DNA of 64,000 nucleotides from Scomber scombrus (GCF_963691925.1 NC_084989.1:25318082-25382081); one strand, 5' to 3'; shown: positions 45,528 to 58,924, numbered from the stretch's first letter. Made by a program: numbers and translations. Notes: generated by a model from the sequence alone, not told the origin.

Positions 45528-45722
45528 TCTCCCCCTCTCTCTCCTCTTCTTCCTGTTATCTCTCAAATATCAATTTGCATAAAATAAATATATTATGATA
45601 ATAAAGAAGAATAGCTGAACCATGTTCATCACATTACAGGATGTCAAACTGTTCTGTCATCAAATGTATGAAGTAAATCTTCTTTCATGATAACACATGT
45701 TGTAATATATGTGTCATTACAG
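44726..45722. repeat. Repeat-rich intron end (DNA-element ends, CT tract)
   Basis: It contains a stretch with AACTATAACGATAACTATAA (about 44770), a TAATCACATTACA-type repeat near 44965, and TACCAGTCAAAAGTTTGGAC at 45088, which resembles a Tc1-like terminus. A pure (CT)n tract runs at about 45450-45525. No exon is seen before the LRR acceptor. Confidence 0.5.
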
Positions 45723-45893
45723 ACTTTCTGACTGTGGACTCTCAGAGACTCACTGTGAAGTTTTGGCTTCAGCTCTGAAGTCCAACCCTCATCTGACACA
45801 TCTGGACCTGAGTAGAAACAAACTGTCTGATTCATCAGTGAAGCTTCTGTCTGCTGGACTGGAGAGTCCAAACTGTAGACTGAAGACTCTCAG
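45723..45893 (+). CDS. LRR exon 1
   Basis: 171 nt after TGTCATTACAG, ending AG|GTCAGT. It supplies the one base needed to complete the CA left by the NACHT exon and then encodes two ribonuclease-inhibitor-type leucine-rich repeats: LSDCGLSETHCEVLASALKS, then LTHLDLSRNKLSDSSVKLL. LRRs of NLRs form the curved ligand-sensing or autoinhibitory surface. It differs from the other five exons (SETHCEVL against SEISCASL), as expected of the first in the series. Equal phases at both ends allow repeats to be added or lost without frameshift. Confidence 0.9.
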
Positions 45894-46353
45894 GTCAGTT
45901 CACTGACTGTCTGTTACTATTGTTTAACTTTATGTTTACTTAATGTTTAACAACTGAACCTAATTTATGTTCTTTTTTCTTTTTTTAACGTTTATTTTTC
46001 CAGGGGAAATTCACTGAGAGCAGTGCTCTCTTTTGCAGGAATGCCCTGTTCACATCCACACAGTCACACACATTGCCAGATCAGCTGCCCAGTAATGATC
46101 TGGCAGCCACTGAGCAGCTCCACTCATACATAACTTACATCATGAAGTTCATCTTCTCTTTTCCATATTTTGTTTTATTTTGATCAAACCACACACTGAT
46201 GTTCACAAAAAGCAGGTTTGACTAAGTTGTCCTGATGTTAAACAGTGTACCCAAACACAAAACGTGTAACCACCGAACCCCCCCACCCACTCACCCCTCC
46301 CATGCCCTCTCCCAACCCCTAATCCGATTAATTCATTAAAGTATTTAGTTCAG

Positions 46354-46355
<2 letters not shown>

Positions 46356-46430
<75 letters not shown>
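46356..46430. repeat. (CA)n microsatellite
   Basis: About 37 pairs, inside an intron segment that recurs near 49610, 53080 and 55300. Confidence 0.95.
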
Positions 46431-46433
<3 letters not shown>

Positions 46434-47082
46434 TGAATGCAGGTGTTTAAAGTATGTTTATGACTCAGGTTTTGTCCTTTAGATTGTGTGCAGCTTCTCC
46501 ACTTGAAAGAGACAGACCCATCTACTCAGAGTTTAACTGGATTCACTCAATGAAACAAACAGCTTTTCCTTTTTCCTTCTTTTATTTGCAGGAGCAGTTT
46601 AGTTGACAGATGAATGGCATTAGTTGTATTTCATTAGTCTCATTAGCTTCATTAGTCGTTTCATTAGGTGAAAAACCTTTAAACAAAGAAAAGAGAAAAA
46701 GAAAATATTATAAATACTGTTTATTCTATTGAAAAAAATAAATATGAAATTAATATAAACAGGAAAATAAACATATTTGCAATTATTGAAAAACCCCAAA
46801 GTGTTTTATTTCCCTTTACTGAAACATGAAGTAAATAAAGTAACTCAATGTCATCAATTTAGGCTTTATATCAGGTAGTGAATGAATTTTAATACTTTTT
46901 AATGGTTTAATAACAAGCAGCAACTTTTTTGTTCACTTTTTACATCGTCAGTTTGAAATAATGAAAATGTTTTTTAATGAAATTAACTTTAAATCTGATT
47001 AATTGATTAATTGAACCGGGACGCTGTCTAGTAGAAATAAATGAGACACTGTTGAGATCTCTGCTCTACTTTCTTTTCTTCT

Positions 47083-47083
<1 letters not shown>

Positions 47084-47160
<77 letters not shown>
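47084..47160. repeat. (CA)n microsatellite
   Basis: About 38 pairs, 160 bp before LRR exon 2. A paralogous tract lies at 53818-53866. Confidence 0.95.
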
Positions 47161-47164
<4 letters not shown>

Positions 47165-47317
47165 GATCAATACAGGTGTTTCAAATATTTTCATGACTCA
47201 CTTTCATTTTAGAGAAAAGCTCATTGATGGGGACATAGTAATAACTACACATTTAAAGCCTGAACATTAATTGGATTATAAATGGATTTTAATCTACATC
47301 ATTTATTCTTTATTCAG

Positions 47318-47491
47318 ATTGAGGGACTGCAGTTTGTCAAAGATCAGCTGTGATTCTCTGGTCTCAGCTCTGAAGTCCAACTCCTCCCATCTGAGATATC
47401 TGGATCTGAGTCTCAACAAGCTTCAGGATTCAGGAGTGAAGCAGCTGTGTGATTTTCTGGAGAGTCCAGACTGTAAACTGGAGACTCTGAG
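47318..47491 (+). CDS. LRR exon 2
   Basis: 174 nt between TCTTTATTCAG and GTCAGT. Two repeats: LRDCSLSKISCDSLVSALKS and LRYLDLSLNKLQDSGVKQL. It is the most divergent of exons 2-6 in the first repeat (Lys-Ile, Asp-Ser). Confidence 0.92.
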
Positions 47492-49071
47492 GTCAGTTCA
47501 CTGACTGTCTGTTACTATTGTTGATCTTAATGTTTAACAACTGAACCTAATTTTTGTTCATACATAACTTACATCATGAAGTTCATTTGTTTCCATATTT
47601 ATTTTTTTACTGTACAAAGTTTAGTGTGTAGTTATAAAAGATGACTGATTGTTAAAGAAAGTGTAGAAAATGTCCACTGTTAGTTGTTAAAGTCAATGAA
47701 TGTTTATAATTATTGGTAAAGAGTCACATCTGTATACAGAAGATCCTCTCAACTAATATCTGTTTGAAACTCATCCAGTTTACTTGATGAAGGAGAAATA
47801 TTTCTTTATTATATTCTTTAATGTGTTTTAATGAATGAATGTGTTTAGGTCAGAACACCCACACACCATCCATAACAACATATAATATCCATCCATAATA
47901 ACAGTTAATGGAGGAAATAACATCATGGAAAGAAAAATCTTTCTAATAAATGAAGAAAGTTTATACTGCCTCACAAGGAGAAGTCCTATTCCACTGCTAG
48001 ACAGTTAGACTAAATATAACAGAGACACACTTGAGTTTAGGGCTGAAAGGATTTTTCGTGAATCAAAGTTTCTTTTAATCATTTCTCTGCTTTATGTGAG
48101 CGGCTCTGCTTGTGTTTCACACGGACGGTTATTACTGACGCACATCACAGAGTCTGTATTTATAAACTAGTGAAACGTGAGAGGAGAAAACAGTCTGACT
48201 GCAACCTGCTACAGTGGGGGGGGGGGGGGGGGGGCAGCTACGGTAGCCTAATGATGCTAACAGTAAATCTACTCCAGTTCATACAGTGAATCTGTAGTTT
48301 CAGACACATTGTTGTATTTTCTGTTGTTTCATTAAAAATAAAATCAAACCAGTCTGAACTGGTTTAGACTGGTTCTGGGTATAACACTGTTGGAGGCTAA
48401 TATTGATTTATAAGTGTGTTTTATTTGTGTGATGCAGGTTTATTACCAATATGTCATCATTTATGATCAATAAAATCACTATTTATATTTATATAAAGAA
48501 CCTCTACTGAATGTTGAATCTAATCCTGTTCACTGTTTAGTGATTTACATTTTTCTTTATTAATTATCTTTTTAATTATAGTTACTACTGAAAATATTTT
48601 TATACAACAAACATTTGTATGGTTTTTTTCATCAATATTTAGTTGTTTTTAATTAAAATGTGTAATTTAATATAACTTAAACAGCTCAGGGACGTTCAAG
48701 CTGCAACATGTTTGTTCACTTTTTACATCGTTAGTTTAAATCAATGAAAATGTTTTTGAATGAAATTAATTTTAATTCTGATTAATTGAACCGGGATCAT
48801 GATACTGTCTAGTAGAAATAAATGAGACACTGTTGAAATCTCTGCTCAACTTTTTTTTCCTCTGGGACACTTCAAGAATAAGGTGGAGTTTAGTGGAGAA
48901 ATGTGATTACTGACCTGCTGCATGTACACAAGGATTGATAGTAAACAGGTTACTGCAGTGAATGTAAACACACTGATTGATGAGGACATCGTTAACTACA
49001 CACTTCAAACCTGAACATATCTGACTGGATTATAAATGGATTTTAATCTACATCATTTATTCTTTATTCAG
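47492..49071. other. Intron with a dG tract
   Basis: No exon. It contains 19 consecutive G (48216-48234) in a block that is repeated at 51470-52300. Confidence 0.6.
48216..48234. repeat. Poly(dG) tract, 19 G
   Basis: Uninterrupted G run in an intron. It can form a G-quadruplex. The paralogous tract at 51658-51674 has 17 G. Confidence 0.95.
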
Positions 49072-49245
49072 ATTGAGGAACTGCAGTTTGTCAGAGATCA
49101 GCTGTGCTTCTCTGGTCTCAGCTCTGAAGTCCAACTCCTCCCATCTCAGAGAGCTGGATCTGAGCTACAACAAGCTGCAGGATTCAGGACTGAAGTTGCT
49201 GTGTGGTTTTCTGGAGAGTCCAGACTGTAAACTGAAGGATCTGAG
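49072..49245 (+). CDS. LRR exon 3
   Basis: 174 nt, same splice sites and phases as exon 2. Two repeats: LRNCSLSEISCASLVSALKS and LRELDLSYNKLQDSGLKLL. It ends LKDLR where the others have LETLR. Confidence 0.92.
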
Positions 49246-49612
49246 GTCAGTTTACTGACTGTCTGTTACTATTGTTGATCTTAATGTTTAACAACTGAAC
49301 CTAATTTATGTTCATACATAACTTACATCATGAAGTTCATTTGTTTCCATATTTATTTTTTACTGTACAAAGTTTAGTGTGTAGTTATAAAAGATGACTG
49401 ATTGTTAAAGAAAGTGTAGAAAATGTTCACTGTTAGTTGTTAAAGTCAATGAATGTTTATAATTGTTGGTAAAGAGTCACATCTGTATACAGAAGATCCT
49501 CTCAACTAATATCTGTTTGAAACTGATCAAGTTTACTTGATGAAGGAGAAATATTTCTTTATTATATTCTTTAATGTGTTTTAATAAATGAACGTGTTTA
49601 GTTCAGAACACA

Positions 49613-49677
<65 letters not shown>

Positions 49678-52538
49678 AAACAAACACACACACACACACA
49701 CACACACACAGATGAATGCAGGTGTTTAAAGTATGTTTATGACTCAGGTTTTGTCCTTTAGATTGTGTGCAGCTTCTCCACTTGAAAGAGACAGACCCAT
49801 CTACTCAGAGTTTAACTGGATTCACTCAATGAAACAAACAGCTTTTCCTTTTTCCTTCTTTTATTTGCAGGTGCAGTTTAGTTGACAGATGAATGGCATT
49901 AGTTGTATTTCATTAGTCTCATTAGCTTCATTAGTCGTTTCATTAGGTGAAAAACCTTTAAACAAAGAAAAGAGAAAAAGAAAATATTATAAATGCTGTT
50001 TATTCTATTGAAAATAAATAAACAGGAAATTAATATAAACAGGAAAATATACATATTTGCAAATATTGAAAAACTCCAAAGTGTTTTATTTCCCTTAAAT
50101 GAAACATGAAGTAAATAAAGTAACTCACTGTCATCATTTTAAGCTTCATATCAGGTATTGAATGAATTTTAATACTTTTTAATGGTTACTGCATTTTAAT
50201 ATTAACTGAATTTTAACATTAATGAAACACTTTAAATGATGTAGCTTTAAAATGAAACAATGTTTTTAAAGCAACCTTCCACATAAACTAATATGACATT
50301 AATAAATACTCTCACAATCAACAGATTCAATATAAATCATCAAGCCACTAAAACGAGACGATGACGAGACGTCACCAACGTCTTTAAACACTGTGACTAA
50401 ATGAACTAAAAGAATAAATCTACTTCATTAAATCACAACTTCAATAAAATCTCTTTTTCTTTTTTCATCCAAAAACGAGGAGACAAAATATGAACTAGTT
50501 CTCCATAAACAGAGCCTTCATTGGATGTGTGTTAGTTTAGCTTCCTGTGCTCATGTGACTCTATGAGGAACAACGTTACAGAAAGCATCACAGCAAACGT
50601 AGAGCTTCTCAATCCTCTCAAACTGCATCCACGTTCACTCTACATGTAACCACGGTAACCACCGGAGGAGAGACGAGATACGATTTAAGAGGATGAGACG
50701 TCCTTTACACAGAAGCATCGTCTGTTTCTGATCAGCTGATCAGCTGCAGCCTTTCAGAGTTTGTGTCTCTACACATGTTCACTGTGCTGATACTAATAAA
50801 GATGCTCAGTTATCACTGCAGCCTGTTATATTATATTATATTATATTATATTATATTATATTTTATTATATTATATTATATTATTTTATGTTATGTTATG
50901 TTATGTTATATTATATTATATTATATTATATTATATATCACCTATCTGACAAACACCTGCACATTGATAACAACCTGCATCGTGTACTTTGTGCTGCTCA
51001 GAGATATATGAATTATTCCTGCTGGCAGAATGTTTTCATGTTATTTATTTATTATTTGCATCTGTATTTATTAATATTTTGATTGTAAATTAATTATTTA
51101 ATAACCCAGAATATGATCAGGATGATTTTTAAATACTGAAAATAGTTTATTAGGCTGAATGTTGATATGATGTAACTCAATAAATTAAGTGAATTCATAT
51201 ATGTTATACACACATGAAATGACGATATATTATGTAAAATATAAATGTGTTTAAAATGTGTCTGACAGAATCTAACTTATGTTAATTTGATCCATAACAA
51301 CATATAATATCCATCCATAATAACAGTTAATGGAGGAAATAACATCATGGAAAGAAACATCTTTCTAATAAATGAAGAAAATTGTTTGTTTATTTTGTTG
51401 ATCAGACGGATAATTAACAGATTATTAACTAGAAGATGAATCAGAAAACAAAATATAATAGAGACACACTTGAGTTTAGGGCTGAAAAGATTTTTCTTGA
51501 ATCAAAGTTTCTTTTAATCATTTCTCTGCTTTATGTGAGCGGCTCTGCTTGTGTTTCACATGGACGGTTATTACTGACACACATCACAGAGTCTGTATTT
51601 ATAAACTAGTGAAACGTGAGAGGAGAAAACAGTCTGACTGCAACCTGCTACAGTGGTGGGGGGGGGGGGGGGGGCAGCTACGGTAGCCTAATGATGCTAA
51701 CAGTAAATCACCTCCAGTTCATACAGTGAATCTGTAGTTTCAGACACATTGTTGTATTTTCTGTTGTTTCATTAAAAATTAAATCAAACCAGTCTGAACT
51801 GGTTTAGACTGGTTCTGGTTTAACACTGCTGAAGGCTAATATTGATTTATAAGTGTGTTTAATTGGTGTGATACAGGTTTATTACTAATATGTCATCATT
51901 TATGATCAATAAAATAACTATTTATATTTATTTAAAGATCCTCCACTGAATGTTGAATCTAATCCTGTTAACTGTTTAATGATTTATATTTTTCTTTATT
52001 ATTCATCTTTAATTATAGTTCTGCCAGCTCAGCTCCTTTAAACTACTGAAAATATCTTTTTATACAACAAACATTTGTATGTTTATTTCATCAATATTTA
52101 ATTGTTTTTAATTAAATATATAATTTAATATAACTTAAACAGCTCAGGGATGTTCAAGCAGCAACATGTTTGTTCACTTTTTACATCGTTAGTTTAAAAA
52201 AATGAAAATGTTTTTGAATGAAATTAATTTTAAATCTGATTCATAGATTAATTGAACCGAGATCATGATGCTGTCTAGGAGAAATAAATGAGACACTGTT
52301 GAGATCTCTGCTCAACTTTTTTTTCCTCTGGGACACTTCCAGAATAAGGTGGAGTTTAGTGGAGAAATGTGATTACTGACCTGCTGCATGTACACAAGGA
52401 TTTATAGTAACCAGGTTACTCTAGTGAATGTAAACACACTGATTGATGAGGACATCGTTCAACTACACACTTCAAACCTGAACACATCTGATTGGATTAT
52501 AAATGGATTTTAATCTACATCATTTATTCTTTATTCAG
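49246..52538. other. Long intron with duplicated blocks
   Basis: No exon. It includes CA tracts (49612-49710), a (TTATA)n tract (50828-50935), a 17-G run (51658-51674) and several blocks shared with the introns after exons 2, 4 and 5. Confidence 0.55.
50828..50935. repeat. (TTATA)n / (TTATG)n microsatellite
   Basis: Five-base repeat of TTATA changing to TTATG in the middle, about 108 bp. Confidence 0.9.
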
Positions 52539-52712
52539 ATTGAAGAGCTGCAGTTTGTCAGAGATCAGCTGTGCTTCTCTGGTCTCAGCTCTGAAGTCCA
52601 ACTCCTCCCATCTCAGAGAGCTGGATCTGAGCTACAACAAGCTTCAGGATTCAGGAGTGAAGCTGCTGTGTGATCTTAAGGAGATTCCAGACTGTAAACT
52701 GGAGACTCTGAG
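52539..52712 (+). CDS. LRR exon 4
   Basis: 174 nt. Two repeats: LKSCSLSEISCASLVSALKS and LRELDLSYNKLQDSGVKLL. It has the distinctive LKEIPDC where other exons have FLESPDC. It is identical to exon 5 apart from one synonymous base. Confidence 0.93.
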
Positions 52713-53073
52713 GTCAGTTCACTGACTGTCTGTTACTATTGTTGATCTTAATGTTTAACAACTGAACCTAATTTATGTTCATACATAACTTACATCATGA
52801 AGTTCATTATTTTTCCATATTTATGTTTTACTGTACAAAGTTTAGTGTGTAGTTATAAAAGATGACTGATTGTTAAAGAAAGTGTAGAAAATGTTCACTG
52901 TTAGTTGTTAAAGTCAATGAATGTTTATAATTGTTGGTAAAGAGTCACATCTGTATACAGAAGATCCTCTCAACTAATATCTGTTTGAAACTGATCAAGT
53001 TTACTTGATGAAAGAGAAATATTTCTTTATTATATTCTTTAATGTGTTTTAATGAAAGAATGTGTTAATTCAG

Positions 53074-53157
<84 letters not shown>

Positions 53158-53813
53158 TGAATGCAGGTGTTTAAAGTATGTTAATGACTCAGGTTTTGTC
53201 CTTTAGATTGTGTGCAGCTTCTCCACTTGAAAGAGACAGACCCATCTACTCAGAGTTTAACTGGATTCACTCAATGAAACAAACAGCTTTTCCTTTTTCC
53301 TTCTTTTATTTGCAGGTGCAGTTTAGTTGACAGATGAATGGCATTAGTTGTATTTCATTAGTCTCATTAGCTTCATTAGTCGTTTCATTAGGTGAAAAAC
53401 CTTTAAACAAAGAAAAGAGAAAAAGAAAATATTATAAATACTGTTTATTCTATTGAAAAAAATAAATATGAAATTAATATAAACAGGAAAATAAACATAT
53501 TTGCAATTATTGAAAAACCCCAAAGTGTTTTATTTCCCTTAAATGAAACATGAAGTAAATGAAGTAACTCAATGTCATCAATTTAGGCTTCATATCAGGT
53601 AGTGAATGAATTTTAATACTTTTTAATGGTTTAATAACAAGCAGCAACATGTTTGTTCACTTTTTTACATCGTCAGTTTAAAATAATGAAAATGTTTTTT
53701 AATGAAATTAATTTTAAATCTGATTAATTGATTAATAGAACTGGGATCATGATGCTGTCTAGTAGAAATAAATGAGACACTGTTGAGATCTCTGCTCTAC
53801 TTTCTTTTCTTCT

Positions 53814-53870
<57 letters not shown>

Positions 53871-54767
53871 GGATCAATGCAGGTGTTTCAAATATTTTCA
53901 TGACTCACTTTCATTTTAGAGAAAAGCTCATTGATGGGGACATAGTAATAACTACACATTTAAAACCTGAACACTGATTGGATTATACATGGATTTTAAT
54001 CTACACAACAAACAACAAACCTGGTTTGTGTAATCAGGGTCAGGGATTAGAGAAACCTGGTTTGTGTAATCAGGGTCTGGGATTAGAGAAACCTGGTTTG
54101 TGTAATCAGGGTCTGGGATTAGAGAAACCTGGTTTGTGTGATCAGGGTCAGGGATTAGAGAAACCTGGTTTCCACAGGTAGATTTCTTCTGGAGAACTCT
54201 GATTTCTCTTCATGTATCAGCTTTTTATATGTGAGCATGTGCAGGATAAAAGACTGCAGACAGAGAAAGTAACAGCAGAGCAGCTGGATGAAAGCAGAAA
54301 TCATTACTCATATTTAAAATAATCCATCTGAAGTCCAGCTAACACTAAACTAACACAAAGCAGCCTGTAGAAATCTAAAGAAATTCAACATTTATATATT
54401 TGTTCAATTCAGTGTCTTTGACATTGTGAGGAAAAACTCTGCTTTTTGTGTCCTCCTCTCACTGTGATGTCAGTCTGCTCTGACACAAACACTCACACCA
54501 AAAACACTAAAAGTCATAAAGCAGCATCTTCTCTCACTAATACAGTTCAAATCAGTGAGCCACACTTCCAGAATAAGGTGGAGTTTATTGGAGAAATGTG
54601 ATTACTGACCTGCTGCATGTACACAAGGATTTATAGTAACCAGGTTACTGCAGTGAATGTAAACACACTGATTGATGAGGACATCGTTCAACTACACACT
54701 TCAAACCTGAACACATCTGATTGGATTATAAATGGATTTTAATCTACATCATTTATTCTTTATTCAG
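52713..54767. other. Intron with a decayed LRR module
   Basis: CA tracts at about 53075-53154 and 53818-53866. At 53977-54005 the usual sequence leading to an LRR exon (GGATTATACATGGATTTTAA) appears, but in place of the acceptor and exon there is a 36-bp minisatellite. Confidence 0.6.
54018..54175. repeat. 36-bp minisatellite at a lost LRR position
   Basis: Four and a half copies of a unit beginning AACCTGGTTTGTGTAATCAG. The period is a multiple of three, so a Lys-Pro-Gly-Leu-Cys-Asn-Gln peptide can be read, but this is incidental. Confidence 0.92.
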
Positions 54768-54941
54768 ATTGAAGAGCTGCAGTTTGTCAGAGATCAGCTG
54801 TGCTTCTCTGGTCTCAGCTCTGAAGTCCAACTCCTCCCATCTCAGAGAGCTGGATCTGAGCTACAACAAGCTTCAGGATTCAGGAGTGAAGCTGCTGTGT
54901 GATCTTAAGGAGATTCCAGACTGTAAACTGGAGACCCTGAG
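54768..54941 (+). CDS. LRR exon 5
   Basis: 174 nt, with the same protein as exon 4; the only difference I see is ACT/ACC in the final Thr codon. Flanking introns are also nearly the same, so the duplication of this module is very recent or has been homogenised by gene conversion. Confidence 0.93.
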
Positions 54942-55302
54942 GTCAGTTCACTGACTGTCTGTTACTATTGTTGATCTTAATGTTTAACAACTGAACCTAA
55001 TTTATGTTCATACATAACTTACATCATGAAGTTCATTATTTTTCCATATTTATGTTTTACTGTACAAAGTTTAGTGTGTAGTTATAAAAGATGACTGATT
55101 GTTAAATAAAGTGTAGAAAATGTTCACTGTTAGTTGTTAAAGTCAATGAATGTTTATAATTGTTGGTAAAGAGTCACATCTGTATACAGAAGATCCTCTC
55201 AACTAATATCTGTTTGAAACTGATCAAGTTTACTTGATGAAAGAGAAATATTTCTTTATTATATTCTTTAATGTGTTTTAATGAAAGAATGTGTTAATTC
55301 AG

Positions 55303-55342
<40 letters not shown>

Positions 55343-55957
55343 TGAATGCAGGTGTTTAAAGTATGTTAATGACTCAGGTTTTGTCCTTTAGATTGTGTGC
55401 AGCTTCTCCACTTGAAAGAGACAGACCCATCTACTCAGAGTTTAACTGGATTCACTCAATGAAACAAACAGCTTTTCCTTTTTCCTTCTTTTATTTGCAG
55501 GTGCAGTTTAGTTGACAGATGAATGGCATTAGTTGTATTTCATTAGTCTCATTAGCTTCATTAGTCGTTTCATTAGGTGAAAAACCTTTAAACAAAGAAA
55601 AGAGAAAAAGAAAATATTATAAATACTGTTTATTCTATTGAAAAAAATAAATATGAAATTAATATAAACAGGAAAATAAACATATTTGCAATTATTGAAA
55701 AACCCCAAAGTGTTTTATTTCCCTTAAATGAAACATGAAGTAAATAAAGTAACTCACTGTCATCATTTTAAGCTTCATATCAGGTAATGAATGAATTTTA
55801 ATACTTTTTAATGGTTACTGCATTTTATTATTAACTGAATTTTAACATTAATGAAACACTTTAAATGATGTAGCTTTAAAATGAAACAATGTTTTTAAAG
55901 CAACCTTCCACATAAACTAATATGACATTAATAAATACTCTCACAATCAACAGATTC
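54942..55957. other. Intron, paralogous to the intron after exon 4
   Basis: No exon. A CA tract is at 55303-55340, and the rest matches the intron following other LRR exons up to CAATCAACAGATTC at about 55955, where the L1 LINE begins. Confidence 0.6.
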
Positions 55958-58220
55958 ATCAAGTATCCTGGCATTTAGAGAGCAGGGTCTGGATTTCAGC
56001 ATGTTATTGTTGGTATTGATCATAGTTTAATTGATGCCTGTAAATGAACTTGAGGGACATTCCTGCACATGTTTACAGTGATGTGTATTTGTGTATGTAT
56101 ATATTTTCTCCTGAGATTTTCAAAACTCACCAGCTCCCCTTTGTTTTCTAACACACACCATGCAGTTATTCCTTTCCCTTTCCATTGTTTAAATCTTTGA
56201 TCATATTTTGCCGGATTGAAATTGCTGTCGTAAGCTACCTATTTTAATATTTTTGCATCATTCTGGATCTTGTAAGTTTTCAGTACTTTAAACCACAGAT
56301 CTAATGTGTGTACTGTAATTGGAACCATATGAATTTTAACCATATTTTGAATTGGAATTTGGTTTACTTCTTTTTCTATATCTTTCCATTTTGCTCTAAA
56401 TTCTGATTTACACCAACAATATACAGGTCTCAGTTTCGGAAGAACCATACCAGCTCTTTCTTTGGGGATCTGAAGAGTTTTATATCTGACTCTAGGTTTT
56501 TTGCCCCCCCAAACAAATCTAGAGATCATCCTATCCCAACCTATGAATTGGCCTTGGGGGACATCTATTGGCAGGAATTGGAACATGTATAAAAATCTGG
56601 GTATTATATTCGGTTTAACTATATAAATTCTTGATTTTAAATCCAGTGGTAAGGTAGACCATCTTGTTATATCTTTCTGTATTTCTAGTTTTACATTATT
56701 ATAATTTGCACAATACAGCTCAGAAAGGTTTTTAGTGATCATAACACCCAAATATTTAATTGTTTTTAAGTTCTAATTCAATGTGTATGATTCTTGGATC
56801 TATCTCGATGGGTAATAGTTGAGTGCTAAAATCTGAGTTTTAAATACATTGATCTTATATCCTGACAGATGTCCATACAGTTCTAGTAACTTCATCAGAT
56901 TAGGGAGCGTTGTATTTGGTTGCTCGAGGAAAGCTATTATGTCATCGGCAAAAAGCCTAATTTTATGCTCTACATCCTTAATTGTGACACCTTTAATTTC
57001 CTTATTTTGTCGAACTGCTTGAGCCAAAGATCGCGAAGAGAATTGGCGACAAACTCGAAATCGATCTAGCACTTGATAGAGAAATGTCCAATTAAAACAG
57101 TCAAATGCCTTTACTGCGTCCATACTAACCAGCACAGTACTTTGTTCCCTTTTTTGTGATTGGCCAATTATTTGTAAAGTTCTTCGGATATTGTCTTGTG
57201 TTTGGCGACCTGGTATGAACCCTGTTTGGTCCTCATCTATTCATTCTGCTATAAATGAATTTATTCTTTTGGAAATGATAGATGTATATATTTTATAATC
57301 TATATTTAGTATTGAGATCGTTCTATAACTTTCACATCTGTCTTTATCTTTGCCTGGTTTTAAAATTATTGAAATAATTGCTTCTGCCCACGTTAGTGGT
57401 ATTTTCTTTTCTTTAAGTGTCCAGTTATAAGAGGCCTGGAGTGCTGGTATCAACTCTTCCTTAAAAACCTTGTACCATTCTGTAGAGTAACTATCACTCC
57501 CTGGAGATTTATTATTTTTCAATGAATTTATCGCTTGAATAATCTCTTCTCTTGTAATGTCAGCTGTTAGTCTTTCATTTTGTCTAGAGCCAATTGATGG
57601 TAAATCTAATTGTTAAAAAAATTCTCACTTCCTACTCATTTGCAGCGGGTGACTGCGTATATATTTTTTTATAGAACCACTGAAATGTCTTCTCTATACC
57701 CTCTGGATCGTGTATTAGCTCATTGGTATGTGGATCTCTAATTGTTTGTATGGTATTCACTGCTTGTTGTTTTCGGATACGTTTTGCTAAGAGTTTAGTC
57801 GCTCTGAGGCCGATCTCGTATTAATTCTTCTTTCCATATTCATCCAATAGCAATTCAGTTATCTTCATTTGGGTGTCCTTTATTTGTTTATATATTTTTG
57901 GTTCATTTGTCTTCTGATATTGTTGTTCTAATTCTCTCAATGTTACAGAGTGATTTGAATATGCTTCTCTCCTAATTTTTTTAAATAATGTGGTTCTAGC
58001 TATTATCTTTCCTCGAATAACTACTTTCAGAGCGTCCCATATAATGTGCGGGCCCACTTCCCCATTGCTGTTTTCTTACATATATTGCTTCATGTCTTCC
58101 TTCAAATCTTTCACCAGTCCTTTATTATTTAGTATTCCTACATTTAATCTCCAAATTGTTTGTCTTTTCCTGGCATTCAGATTTATTTTTAGAAATAATG
58201 TGTTATGATCTGATATATCA
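55958..58220 (-). mobile_element. L1-like LINE fragment
   Basis: On the minus strand it encodes part of an L1-type ORF2: NNKSPGSDSYSTEWYKVFKE, CESYRTISILNIDYKIYTSI, MDAVKAFDCFNWTFLYQVL, FADDIIAFLEQPNT and the C-terminal SRFVWGGKKPRVRYKTLQIP. The reverse transcriptase has lost the segment between FNWTFLYQVLDRF and AQAVRQNKEIKG (the PQG motif), and frameshifts separate the parts. It interrupts a duplicated LRR intron. Confidence 0.78.
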
Positions 58221-58924
58221 GCAGCTGCTCATTTTAAGATGCTAATTTATAGTTTATAGCTTACAAACTAAAGCTAAACTAAAGCCATCTACACTGTCTG
58301 AAATAAGTTAATGTTACATTATTTCGGCCGAGGTCGCTGGATTCCCTGCAGGTTTCAAGTGATTAAGTTAATTTTTTCCTTATCTAACAGCACTGCTATA
58401 GCTAATGTAGCTAATGCTAACAAGTTCATAATCACATAAGGTGTTTGATGCTAACGTGCTAACTAGACCAGGAGGGAATCAGAACCAACATAAACACTTT
58501 AACTCTGAGTGTTAGAAACAATTCACTCAGTTTATAACTAACAGTGATGTAGCTTAATTTCTCTTTCCAGGTCCACGTGTTTTGTTTCGCTCCCAGCTCT
58601 TTCCATAGACTAGGTAACAGTTCAAAATCAACCAATCAGGATGCAGAGTGAGTGATGGACAACGCTGCTGTCCAATGGGATTATCTAATGCTGATGCATG
58701 CGCACATCATCCAGGGTTCAAAGGTCACATCTTTTTGTTCCACGTGCAGCTTGTGTGATGTGATGCGGTTCAGAAACAAAACTATTACAAAGTAAAATTC
58801 ATCAGGAGATGAAAATAATATCAGAAAGAGTTTTATTTTGATATTACACTGCGTCCTCCAGCCACCAATAAATCATTTTTGAAAATTTGAGGAAAGCGAT
58901 GCAGTCGATGTTTGAGAGTTCAAA
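58221..58924. other. Intron, no feature recognised
   Basis: Mixed sequence with short frames only. Confidence 0.45.

Larger units (their letters stand above)
45894..47317. other. Intron with CA tracts
   Basis: No exon. CA tracts at about 46356-46430 and 47084-47160, then intron words repeated around later LRR exons (for example GTGCAGCTTCTCCACTTGAAAG at 46488 and TTCATTAGTCTCATTAGC at 46631). Confidence 0.6.

Noticed and set aside
49036..49230. Alternative frame over LRR exon 3 as a separate protein
   Set aside because: It is a shadow of the LRR frame. The spliced frame has the LRR pattern and correct phases, and the same holds at 60069-60263.
54018..54175. A coding exon with a Lys-Pro-Gly-Leu-Cys-Asn-Gln repeat
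   Set aside because: It is a 36-bp minisatellite at the site of a lost LRR exon. It has no splice acceptor before it.
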